DNA of 18,969 nt, taken from assembly GCA_919902965.1 (NCBI GenBank), contig CAKKSJ010000322.1, forward strand, positions 1-18,969, in the 5' to 3' direction. The notes under the pieces are model-generated. The model was not told the origin of the DNA. It saw only the letters and a program-made list of their open reading frames with translations, and did no database searches. A program made the translations under genes and the position numbers. Positions 1 through 6,164 of this stretch are shown piece after piece. Each line of letters opens with the position of its first letter. Within the stretch, counting starts at the first letter, position 1. The DNA comes from Burkholderiales bacterium (GTDB taxonomy: Bacteria; Pseudomonadota; Gammaproteobacteria; Burkholderiales; SG8-39).

Positions 1-12
1 CAACAAGAATTC

Positions 13-30
13 GGCCCCATAAATGGGGCC
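13..30. terminator. GC-rich hairpin, possible terminator of an upstream gene
   Basis: GGCCCCA (13-19), loop TAAA, TGGGGCC (24-30): a perfect 7-bp stem, extendable by one A-T pair. It is followed on the plus strand by TTATAAAA, which is not a clean T tract. No gene is visible before it in the window, so it may end transcription coming from outside. It could equally be an isolated palindrome. Confidence 0.4.
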
Positions 31-38
31 TTATAAAA

Positions 39-52
39 CCCCAACAGCGGGG
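39..52. repeat. Short second inverted repeat
   Basis: CCCC (39-42), AACAGC, GGGG (49-52), lying 8 bases after the first hairpin. The stem has only 4 bp. It may add to a terminator region but is weak by itself. Confidence 0.2.
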
Positions 53-298
53 TCTAGCACGGACAGGTTACGCCCAAGCCCTTGTTTCCTCAACCATGGC
101 AATCAATATAGGCACCTGCACACTCACACGATATAGGCACCACCTGGTCTGTGTTGTCGTCACCGTACATTGAGTGACTGCTATCGAGGAAAATCGCAAG
201 CGACCGCTTGGCCGCATCCGACCGGTCACGCCTCCCCGGCACGCGCTCGAAACAAGGGTCAATTTGGCAGCAGGCGACGCCTACAGAGCCCGCCGCAT
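53..298. other. Stretch without a recognisable gene
   Basis: No open frame on either strand here has a recognisable product or a convincing ribosome binding site. An 11-bp direct repeat ATATAGGCACC occurs at 106-116 and 131-141. A longer minus-strand open frame (629-90) runs antisense through the antitoxin gene and its operator and matches nothing I know. The segment looks like decayed or foreign DNA flanking the broken DUF4197 gene. The stretch 398-493, between the remnant and the operator, is likewise empty. Confidence 0.5.
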
Positions 299-397
299 CT
301 TGCCGCCGAAATCGCGGTGGTCGAAGCCAAGCCGCTGCTGGTGAATGCGGTGAATGGCATGAGCGTGCAGGACGCCGGGGGAATACTCGCAGGCGGC
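299..397 (+). pseudogene. DUF4197-family gene, internal fragment (left piece)
   Basis: The frame through 299-397 reads HLAAEIAVVEAKPLLVNAV followed by NGMSVQDAGGILAGG. From memory this matches the central DUF4197 segment, typically A-A-E-x-A-V-x-E-A-K-x-L-L-V-x-A-V-x-x-M-S-V-x-D-A-x-x-I-L-x-G-G. The expected continuation (an A-T-x-Y-F-R-R-like stretch) is absent; the frame changes character at about 398 and stops at 458-460. The signal peptide and first roughly 90 residues of the family are also missing upstream. Together with the piece at 1272-1373 this is the remains of one gene. DUF4197 proteins are small exported proteins of unknown function. Family assignment is by eye. Confidence 0.7.
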
Positions 398-493
398 ACG
401 GGTCGTTCCAGCACGCCGGGAAAGCGGGAAAGACCGAAGGCTCGGCTTGGTCCTGAATAGATTTTCCTTGCCAATTGATGCAAACAGTCCGAA

Positions 494-516
494 AATATGT
501 ACAGTCTGTACATATT
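494..516. promoter_or_regulatory. Palindromic operator of the toxin-antitoxin operon
   Basis: AATATGTACA (494-503), spacer GTC, TGTACATATT (507-516): a perfect inverted repeat with 10-bp arms in otherwise GC-rich DNA, ending 20 bases before the antitoxin start. Antitoxins of type II systems, alone or with toxin, normally repress their own promoter through such palindromes, so this is very probably the autoregulatory site. TTGATG (475-480) or TTGCCA (468-473) could act as -35, but no good -10 can be fixed. The AAGGA at 526-530 is the ribosome binding site. Confidence 0.75.
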
Positions 517-536
517 GAACTCCACAAGGAAATGTC

Positions 537-785
537 ATGGCCACCCTGGGCATTGAAATCACTCGCCGGCGTTTGCCTGAACTCGTCACCGCAGCCCACC
601 AAGGCGCAATCACGGTAATCACCAAGCACGGGCAGCCCTATGCCGCATTGGTTCCGGTCAGCATGGCTGGCGTCAAGCCGGGCCTGCCGACTTCGCTGAT
701 GGCGCTGAAGGGGAGCGCCGCTGGCCTGTGGGGCAAGGACCCTGCCCGTACCATCGCCGAACTACGCGGCGAGTGGTCAAGGTGA
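537..785 (+). CDS. Type II antitoxin, Phd/YefM family
   Basis: An 82-residue protein with the N-terminal Phd/YefM-type fold: I-x-x-x-R-R-R-L-P-E-L-V (8-17 region), then G-A-I-T-V-I-T-K-H-G-Q-P-Y-A-A-L-V-P-V (about 23-41), the usual DNA-binding and dimerisation part. The C-terminal half (about 50-82, ending ARTIAELRGEWSR) should be the flexible tail that wraps and inhibits the toxin. AAGGA lies 6 bases before the ATG. The stop overlaps the toxin start by four bases (GTGA, 782-785), which implies translational coupling. It most likely neutralises the PIN toxin and represses the operon at the palindrome just upstream. The module lies within a broken DUF4197-type gene. Family call is strong; cognate specificity is inferred. 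Confidence 0.88.
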   Translation: MATLGIEITRRRLPELVTAAHQGAITVITKHGQPYAALVPVSMAGVKPGLPTSLMALKGSAAGLWGKDPARTIAELRGEWSR

Positions 786-1258
786 GCAATCCGAAGCCGC
801 CCAAACGCCGCGCCTCTACAGCAGGCGACGCGTCACCGGTGGTCGACTGGACGGCGCTGCCTGACGGGGCACTGCTGTTGGTGGATAGTGCGCCGCTGAT
901 CTACCATTTGGAGGACAACGCGCGATTAGCGCATCGATTCGCTGGCCTGTTTGAAGCTGCTGCCGCCGGCCACGTGTCCATCGCAATCACCACGATCACT
1001 TTGGCTGAAGTGCTGACCGGGCCCTACGAGCATGGCCGCGATGCGCTCGCAAAACAGATGGAAGCGGCAATGTTCGAGCACGCGCTTTATCCTTTGAGCG
1101 CCTCAATTGCAATCGATGCTGCCCGTCTGCGGCAGCGCTACCGGCTACGCCTGCCCGACGCAATCCAGCTGGCCACTGCGTTGCAGATCAACGCCTTTGC
1201 GCTGGTAACCCACGACCGCGACTTCTCCCGCGTTCAGGACATTCGAATCCTGATGTAA
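782..1258 (+). CDS. PIN-domain ribonuclease toxin, VapC-like
   Basis: A 158-residue protein starting at GTG 782, which overlaps the antitoxin stop. An upstream ATG at 728 lies inside the antitoxin gene and is less likely. All PIN acidic residues are visible: D35 in LLLVDSAPLIY, E76 in TLAEVLTGP, D126 in RLRLPDAIQLATAL, and D145/D147 in VTHDRDF. They form the Mg-binding site of an endoribonuclease; known VapC targets are tRNAs or rRNA, and this one's target cannot be told from sequence. The first about 30 residues (KPPKRR, then Ala/Gly/Pro-rich) precede the catalytic strand, which usually lies at the very N-terminus of VapC. This is either a real extension or a misplaced start. The stop lies only 13 bases before the DUF4197 tail remnant. 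Confidence 0.87.
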   Translation: MSNPKPPKRRASTAGDASPVVDWTALPDGALLLVDSAPLIYHLEDNARLAHRFAGLFEAAAAGHVSIAITTITLAEVLTGPYEHGRDALAKQMEAAMFEHALYPLSASIAIDAARLRQRYRLRLPDAIQLATALQINAFALVTHDRDFSRVQDIRILM

Positions 1259-1271
1259 GGCACTGCTATAG

Positions 1272-1373
1272 GCGCTCTTCGGGCCATTCATGATGACCGC
1301 CGAAGAAGACAAGAAAAACCGTCAGGATTCCGCCGGCGCCGCAAGCAGCATCATCAGCAAGGTCTTCGGCGCG
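1272..1373 (+). pseudogene. DUF4197-family gene, C-terminal fragment (right piece)
   Basis: The plus frame reads ALFGPFMMTAEEDKK then NRQDSAGAASSIISKVFGA. This matches the DUF4197 C-terminus, roughly ALDGLF-x-MIAEEEKxIR-x-DP-x-GxGSSLLKKVFGA. An in-frame TAG precedes it (1269-1271), and no start or ribosome site belongs to it. The frame runs past the usual family end to a stop near 1455, inside the opposite-strand SGNH gene, so the native stop is also lost. With the left piece at 299-397 it brackets the TA module. About 70 residues of the family's middle are missing between the two. Confidence 0.75.
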
Positions 1374-1395
1374 ACCGGCAGGTCGCGCGGGGGTT

Positions 1396-2082
1396 CTAGA
1401 AGAACACCTCGCTGCGGCGCGCCCCGACATCGAGTTCGTACATCGCAAAACGGATGACGTTGGCCACCTTTTGCACGCCGCGCTTGGACAGCAAGGTCGG
1501 CCTGTCGTAATCCTCCGGCTCGTTGCATACAAGGCGCAAATCGATCAGGGAGACGTGCGCCGCAGCGGCGCGCTTGGTGACGCGGTCATTGAACAGCGCC
1601 AGCGCGGCGCTGGCGATGCGCTGGCGCACCGGATCCTTGTAGTTGGGCTGAAACATGGTGCACACCATGATCACCAGCCGCGCCGCCTGTGCCACGTCGA
1701 TCAGCCGCTCGAGCGTACGCTCGAACTCATCGGCTGCAAACGAGAGTTGCTCCAGGGTCTGCCCCAACGCATCCGGCCTCTGGTCGAGCAGCCCGCTTTG
1801 CTCTATCGCATGATTACCCTCGATGAAAATCATCGCGTGGGTGGCGTCCTTGGGAAGGGCGCGCGCGTGCCCCTCGCGCTCAAGCTCGGTCTCGGAGACG
1901 ACGCTGAGCTTCCACTCGTCATCGCGCGTTCCCGGTAGAACGGAACTCTCGAATTTTCCCGGCGTCTTGTCGATGCTGCTGTACGCGTCGAGCAGCGCAT
2001 CGCCGAGCAGCACCACATGCCGGAACGGCACCTGTCCGGGTGCAACCGTCGCTGACGGCTTCTGGCTGGAGTGCTCGCTCAT
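1396..2082 (-). CDS. SGNH/GDSL-hydrolase-like protein with altered catalytic motifs
   Basis: A 228-residue protein. HVVLLGDALLD (about 22-32) corresponds to SGNH block I, normally GDS, but residue 29 is Ala instead of the nucleophile Ser. EGNHAIEQSGLLD (88-100) corresponds to block III, normally GGND. The rest follows a proteobacterial SGNH subfamily I recall: LPKDATHAMIFI, a long helix, then FNDRV and SLIDLRLVCNEPEDY. The fold should be kept, but esterase activity of the usual kind looks lost. No signal peptide, so probably cytoplasmic. ATG 2082 lies 17 bases after the polA stop, with AAGGTG close before it, so it is the second gene of a polA operon. Substrate unknown. Confidence 0.75.
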   Translation of the reverse strand: MSEHSSQKPSATVAPGQVPFRHVVLLGDALLDAYSSIDKTPGKFESSVLPGTRDDEWKLSVVSETELEREGHARALPKDATHAMIFIEGNHAIEQSGLLDQRPDALGQTLEQLSFAADEFERTLERLIDVAQAARLVIMVCTMFQPNYKDPVRQRIASAALALFNDRVTKRAAAAHVSLIDLRLVCNEPEDYDRPTLLSKRGVQKVANVIRFAMYELDVGARRSEVFF

Positions 2083-2099
2083 CCTGCACCTTGAATCGA

Positions 2100-4808
2100 T
2101 TAGTGCGCCTGCTCCCAGTTTGCACCCACACCCACGTCCACGACAAGAGGTACCGCCAATTTGGCCACCCCGGTCATCAGCCCCGGCAGCGCCTCGCGCA
2201 CCCGCGCAAGCTCCGCCTGCGGCACTTCCAGCACCAGTTCGTCGTGCACCTGCATCACCAGTGTCGCCGATAACCGCTCCCGGTCGAGCCAGTCTTGCAC
2301 CGCGATCATGGAGAGTTTGATCAGATCCGCCGCCGTCCCCTGCATCGGCGCGTTAATCGCAGCACGCTCGGCGCCCTGGCGCCGGCCGCTGTTGGCGGCC
2401 CGGATCTCCGCCAGCCACAGCCGGCGGCCGAACACGGTTTCGACATAACCGCGCTCGCGCGCCTGCTCGCGCGTCTGCTGCATGTAGCGCGCCACGCCCG
2501 GATAGCGGGTGAAGTAACTGTCGATATAGGCCTGGGCGGTGGCGCGCTCCAGCCCCAAAGCCTGGGCCACGCCGAAGGCCGACATGCCGTAGATCAGGCC
2601 GAAGTTGATCACTTTGGCGTAGCGGCGCTCTTCCGTAGTGACTTCGTGCAGGCCGCGATTGAAGATTTCCGCGGCGGTCGCACGGTGCACGTCCTCGCCC
2701 GCGGCAAAGGCGCGCAGCAGATTTTCGTCGCGCGAAATGTGCGCCATGATGCGCAGTTCTATCTGGGAATAATCTGCCGAAACAATGACACTGCCGGCCG
2801 GCGCGATGAATGCCTCACGGATGCGCCGGCCTTCGGGCGTGCGCACCGGGATGTTCTGCAAATTCGGGTCGGTACTGGCCAGGCGCCCGGTCACCGCCGT
2901 CGCCTGGGCGTAATTGGTATGCACGCGCCCGGTCGCAGGGTTGACCATGCGCGGCAGCTTGTCGGTGTAGGTGGACTTCAGCTTGGTGAGCGCGCGATAC
3001 TCGAGCAGGGTCTTGGGCAGCGGGTAATCCGCGGCGAGTCGCTCCAGCACCTCCTCGTCGGTGGAGGGTGCGCCGCTGGGGGTCTTTTTCAGCACCGGCA
3101 GCTGCAGGCGCTCGAAGAAGATTTCGCCGATCTGCTTGGGTGAATTCAGATTGAACGGCTGGCCCGCCTCCTGAAAAGCCCGGTGTTCCAATTCCATCAT
3201 TTTCTGCCCGAGTTCGCGGCTTTGCGCTTCGAGCAGGGCGGCGTCGATGAGCACGCCGGTACGCTCCATCCTGAACAGCACTTCGCGCGCCGGCAATTCG
3301 ATCTGCCGATAGATGAACTCCAGCCCGGCTTCGGCCTGCACTTTGGGGTACAGGCACTGGTGCAGGCGCAGGGTCACGTCGGCATCTTCGGCGGAATATT
3401 CGGTGGCACGCTCCACGCTCACCTGCTCGAAACCGATGCGCTGCGCCCCCTTGCCGGTAACCTCATCGTAGCTGATGGTCGGCAGTTGCAGATGGCGTTC
3501 TGCGAGCGTACCCATGTCGTGGCGCAAATGCGACTCGAGCACGTAGGACTCAAGCAACGTGTCGTGCATGATGCCGCGAAGCCGGACACCGTGATTGGCG
3601 AGCACGTGCTCGTCGTACTTGAGGTTTTGGCCAAGTTTGGGCTTGGCCGCGTCCTCGAGCCAGGGCCGCAGCAAAGCGAGCGCCCGTGCCACGCCCAGCT
3701 GTTGCGGCGCGCCGGCGTAATTGTGCGCAAGCGGCAGGTATCCGGCCCGTCCCGGTTCGGCGCAAAACGACATGCCGACCAGTTGCGCGGTCAATGGGTC
3801 GAGGCCGGTCGTCTCGGTGTCGAATGCGACCAGGGCGGCAGAATCGAGCAGGTTCAGCCATTCGGCCAGCTGCGCTTCGTCGAGTATGGTTTCGTAGCGC
3901 CGCTCCAACGCTTCAGCCTCTGCGTGCGGCTGCGCTGGCGCGGACGCGGGCGCTGCTGCGCTTTCCTGCGGCGGCTGTTTCAGCCAGCTCTTGAAGCCGA
4001 AGCGCTGAAACAAGCCGCTTAGCTCGGCCTCGCTACAGGGCAGCGGCAACAAGTCCTCCGGCTTCAGCGGCAGCGGCACGTCGCAGTACACGGTAAGGAG
4101 CTTTTTCGCCTGCGGCAGCCAGGGCAGCGCATCGCGCAAATTCTTGCCGACAACGCCGCCGATTTCCGCCGCGTGTTCGACGACGGCATCGAGCGAGCCA
4201 TAATGGGTGAGCCACTTAAGCGCAGTCTTGGGCCCCACTTTATCCACGCCGGGCACGTTGTCCACGCTGTCGCCGACCAGGGTGAGGTAATCGAGCATCA
4301 GCCGCGGCGGTACACCGAACTTGGCTTCGACCCCGGCTTCGTCCAGGCGTTCATTGTTCATGGTATTGATCAGGCTGACATGCTCGCATACCAGCTGGGT
4401 CAGATCCTTGTCGCCGGTGGAGACAATGCAGCGCATGCCGGACTCGGCGGCCTGTCGCGCCAGCGTGCCGATGACGTCGTCGGCCTCGACGCCTTCGATC
4501 ATCAGCAACGGCCAGCCGAGCGCGACCACCGCCTGATGCAGAGGCTCGATCTGGCGCGCGAGGTCCTCGGGCATGGACGGGCGGTTGGCCTTGTAAGCGG
4601 CATACCAGTCGTCGCGAAAAGTCTTGCCCTTGGCGTCGAACACACAGGCGAGATAGTCCGGCTTGTAGTCCGCGGCGAGGCGACGTAGCATGTTGAGCAC
4701 GCCATAGATCGCGCCGGTGGGCTCGCCGCGCGCGTTGCGCAAATCCGGCAACGCGTGAAACGCGCGGTACAGGTAAGACGAGCCATCCACCAACAACAGG
4801 GTTTTCAT
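2100..4808 (-). CDS. polA: DNA polymerase I
   Basis: A 902-residue protein that fills gaps and removes RNA primers in lagging-strand synthesis and excision repair. The 5'-3' exonuclease domain occupies about 1-290 (MKTLLLVDGSSYLYRAFHAL start; STGDKDLTQLV; GDSVDNVPGV). The 3'-5' proofreading domain (about 325-500) keeps D330/E332 in FDTETTGLDP, the N-x-K-Y-D stretch in GQNLKYDEHV, and YSAEDAD, so proofreading should be active. The polymerase domain has motif A at D679 (SADYSQIELR), motif B RRYAKVINFGLIYG and motif C at D856 (QVHDELVLE). I chose ATG 4808; a 22-residue upstream extension in the same frame does not resemble the family. The gene is divergent from the LOG-family gene and followed by the SGNH-like gene. 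Confidence 0.98.
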   Translation of the reverse strand: MKTLLLVDGSSYLYRAFHALPDLRNARGEPTGAIYGVLNMLRRLAADYKPDYLACVFDAKGKTFRDDWYAAYKANRPSMPEDLARQIEPLHQAVVALGWPLLMIEGVEADDVIGTLARQAAESGMRCIVSTGDKDLTQLVCEHVSLINTMNNERLDEAGVEAKFGVPPRLMLDYLTLVGDSVDNVPGVDKVGPKTALKWLTHYGSLDAVVEHAAEIGGVVGKNLRDALPWLPQAKKLLTVYCDVPLPLKPEDLLPLPCSEAELSGLFQRFGFKSWLKQPPQESAAAPASAPAQPHAEAEALERRYETILDEAQLAEWLNLLDSAALVAFDTETTGLDPLTAQLVGMSFCAEPGRAGYLPLAHNYAGAPQQLGVARALALLRPWLEDAAKPKLGQNLKYDEHVLANHGVRLRGIMHDTLLESYVLESHLRHDMGTLAERHLQLPTISYDEVTGKGAQRIGFEQVSVERATEYSAEDADVTLRLHQCLYPKVQAEAGLEFIYRQIELPAREVLFRMERTGVLIDAALLEAQSRELGQKMMELEHRAFQEAGQPFNLNSPKQIGEIFFERLQLPVLKKTPSGAPSTDEEVLERLAADYPLPKTLLEYRALTKLKSTYTDKLPRMVNPATGRVHTNYAQATAVTGRLASTDPNLQNIPVRTPEGRRIREAFIAPAGSVIVSADYSQIELRIMAHISRDENLLRAFAAGEDVHRATAAEIFNRGLHEVTTEERRYAKVINFGLIYGMSAFGVAQALGLERATAQAYIDSYFTRYPGVARYMQQTREQARERGYVETVFGRRLWLAEIRAANSGRRQGAERAAINAPMQGTAADLIKLSMIAVQDWLDRERLSATLVMQVHDELVLEVPQAELARVREALPGLMTGVAKLAVPLVVDVGVGANWEQAH

Positions 4809-4820
4809 AGAGTCACTGGT

Positions 4821-5543
4821 ATGAATGGAAAAATTCCGCGGCCGGCCGACGCCGGCGCAACAGACATGGCCCACAATGCGCGCGAGTCCTGGCGGATGTT
4901 CGGGATTATGTCAGAATTCGTCGAGGCCACGGAGCGCCTGGCGCAGATTCGCCCGGCGGTGAGCCTATTCGGCAGTGCGCGCGTACCGGCCGACTCGCCC
5001 TACTACCTGCTCGCGGAAAAGATCGCGCGGCTGCTCTCCGACGCTGGGTTCTCGGTGATCTCCGGTGGCGGCCCCGGGATCATGGAAGCCGCCAACAAAG
5101 GCGCCTACTTCGGCAAATCGCCGTCGGTTGGCCTGAATATCCAGCTGCCGAACGAACAGCTCAGCAATCGTTTCCAGGATATCAGCCTCACCTTCCATCA
5201 TTTCTTCGCGCGCAAGGTCAGCTTCGTCAAGTTCGCCACCGCCTATGTAGTGCTGCCGGGGGGCTTCGGTACCCTGGACGAGCTGTCCGAAGCGCTTACC
5301 CTCGTGCAAACCGGTAAAACGCGCAAAATGCCGATCATCCTGGTGCATTCGCCCTACTGGCGCGGGCTGCTCGACTGGTTCCGCGACCGCCTGCAGGCGG
5401 AGCATATGATCGATCCTGCGGACCTGGATCTGGTGCAAACCATCGATGATCCGGCAGCGATCGTGGAGGCGATATTCAAGTATTACGAAAAAAGGGGGTT
5501 CGCACCTCTGCCGGCAGAACGCGAGACCCTGCTCAATTTATGA
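4821..5543 (+). CDS. LOG family protein (TIGR00730 Rossmann fold)
   Basis: 240 residues from ATG 4821. It carries the LOG-family signatures SLFGSARVPADSPYY, VISGGGPGIMEAANKGA and the PGGFGTLDELSEAL motif that forms the nucleotide/phosphoribohydrolase site. Some relatives release free cytokinins from nucleoside monophosphates and others are nucleotide-5'-monophosphate nucleosidases; the bacterial substrate is uncertain. It is a cytosolic dimer in known members. ATG 4866 (MAHNARESWRMF) is an alternative start; neither has a good ribosome site. The gene is divergent from polA with only 12 (or 57) bases between starts. The C-terminal codons KRGFAPLPAERETLLNL are followed by two degenerate copies of the same tail. 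Confidence 0.9.
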   Translation: MNGKIPRPADAGATDMAHNARESWRMFGIMSEFVEATERLAQIRPAVSLFGSARVPADSPYYLLAEKIARLLSDAGFSVISGGGPGIMEAANKGAYFGKSPSVGLNIQLPNEQLSNRFQDISLTFHHFFARKVSFVKFATAYVVLPGGFGTLDELSEALTLVQTGKTRKMPIILVHSPYWRGLLDWFRDRLQAEHMIDPADLDLVQTIDDPAAIVEAIFKYYEKRGFAPLPAERETLLNL

Positions 5544-5693
5544 GGAACATGCGAGAACGAGGCCCGCTTTTTCGGCGCAGGCCAACTTGGCGCGCAGCGC
5601 CAAGTTACGCCGCAGCCAAAAAACGGGGGTTCGCACCATTAAAGGGGGTTTGCACCCCTGCCGGCAGAACGCGAGAACCTACTCAATCTCTGA
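5490..5693 (+). repeat. Three copies of the LOG gene tail
   Basis: Copy 1 is the real gene end (5490-5543, KRGFAPLPAERETLLNL-stop). Copy 2 (about 5618-5641) encodes KKRGFAPL in another frame and is then cut short. Copy 3 (5643-5693) encodes RGFAPLPAERENLLNL-stop. Over the 55 bases 5491-5545 and 5641-5695 I count 49 identities; five of six differences are silent and one changes T to N. Copy 3 starts directly where copy 2 breaks off and is preceded by an in-frame TAA, so it is not read as part of the LOG protein. Confidence 0.85.
5584..5606. repeat. Perfect 10-bp-arm inverted repeat between gene-tail copies
   Basis: AACTTGGCGC (5584-5593), spacer GCA, GCGCCAAGTT (5597-5606). Flanks continue to pair imperfectly outward, with TTTTT near 5570 facing AAAAAA near 5618-5623, giving a stem of up to about 28 positions with mismatches. 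On the minus strand the outer arm ends in T residues. It could work as a terminator after the LOG gene or be a dispersed REP-like palindrome. Confidence 0.7.
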
Positions 5694-5708
5694 GGGGCCG
5701 TCCGAATC

Positions 5709-5717
5709 TGCTAAAAT
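5709..5717 (+). promoter_or_regulatory. Candidate extended -10 promoter of the DUF2782-thrB operon
   Basis: TG at 5709-5710, one base, then TAAAAT at 5712-5717, which fits an extended -10 sigma-70 element. No convincing -35 lies 16-18 bases before it. It is 34 bases before the DUF2782 start, downstream of the hairpin that probably ends the LOG transcript. Confidence 0.4.
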
Positions 5718-5750
5718 TCATTCCCAAGGACAATCGATCGGAAGCCCGTC

Positions 5751-6083
5751 ATGCGCCGTTTGTTAGGAATAGCTCTACTCGGAATTGCGCTTCCGCTTGC
5801 GGCGCAACAGCCGCCCAAGCTCGAGCCTTTGCCAGAACCACCGCCACCGCCGCCCGGCCTCGCGCTGGACCCGGCGCTGGAACCGCAGGTCACGATCACC
5901 AAACGTGGCGAAGACAAGGTGGAGGAGTATCGCGTCAACGGCAAACTTTATGCGATGAAGGTGACGCCGCCGCATGGCGTGGCCTACTTCCTGATAGACG
6001 AGGCTGGCAACGGCGTCATGAGCCGGCGTGATTCCTTCGATACCGGCCTGCGCGTGCCGCAGTGGGTGATTCATTCTTTCTGA
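5751..6083 (+). CDS. DUF2782 family exported protein
   Basis: 110 residues. The N-terminus MRRLLGIALLGIALPLAAQQ is a typical Sec signal peptide with an AxA-like cleavage region (about residue 18). A proline-rich stretch EPPPPPPG (about 29-36) follows, then a compact domain VTITKRGEDKVEEYRVNGKLYAMKVTP (first part) and the ending RVPQWVIHSF. That ending and the K-x-Y-x-M-x-V-x-P-x-x-G-x-x-Y motif are what I recognise as DUF2782. Function is unknown; it should be periplasmic. GGAAG precedes ATG 5751 by 6-7 bases. The gene regularly neighbours polA and thrB in betaproteobacteria. It is 81 bases before thrB. Confidence 0.82.
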   Translation: MRRLLGIALLGIALPLAAQQPPKLEPLPEPPPPPPGLALDPALEPQVTITKRGEDKVEEYRVNGKLYAMKVTPPHGVAYFLIDEAGNGVMSRRDSFDTGLRVPQWVIHSF

Positions 6084-6164
6084 AAAAAAGTGATGCGTCA
6101 AAGCTAAGGACTGCGAGGTAAATCCCGCAGCCCCGTCGCCCCCGGCTCATCGCCCATTGCCCGC

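Noticed and set aside
90..629. 179-residue minus-strand open frame
   Set aside because: It runs antisense through the antitoxin start, its operator and the DUF4197 remnant, and resembles no family I know.
268..831. 13-bp repeat CAGCAGGCGACGC (268-280 and 819-831) as insertion-site duplication
   Set aside because: The second copy lies inside the toxin gene, so the repeats do not bracket the TA module as target duplications would.
2295..4022. Long plus-strand open frames opposite polA
   Set aside because: They are composition shadows of polA and show no domain motifs.
5540..6031. 163-residue open frame starting at the LOG stop (ATGA overlap)
   Set aside because: It runs through the tail repeats, the hairpin and most of the DUF2782 gene in another frame; the sequence is Arg/Ala-rich shadow.
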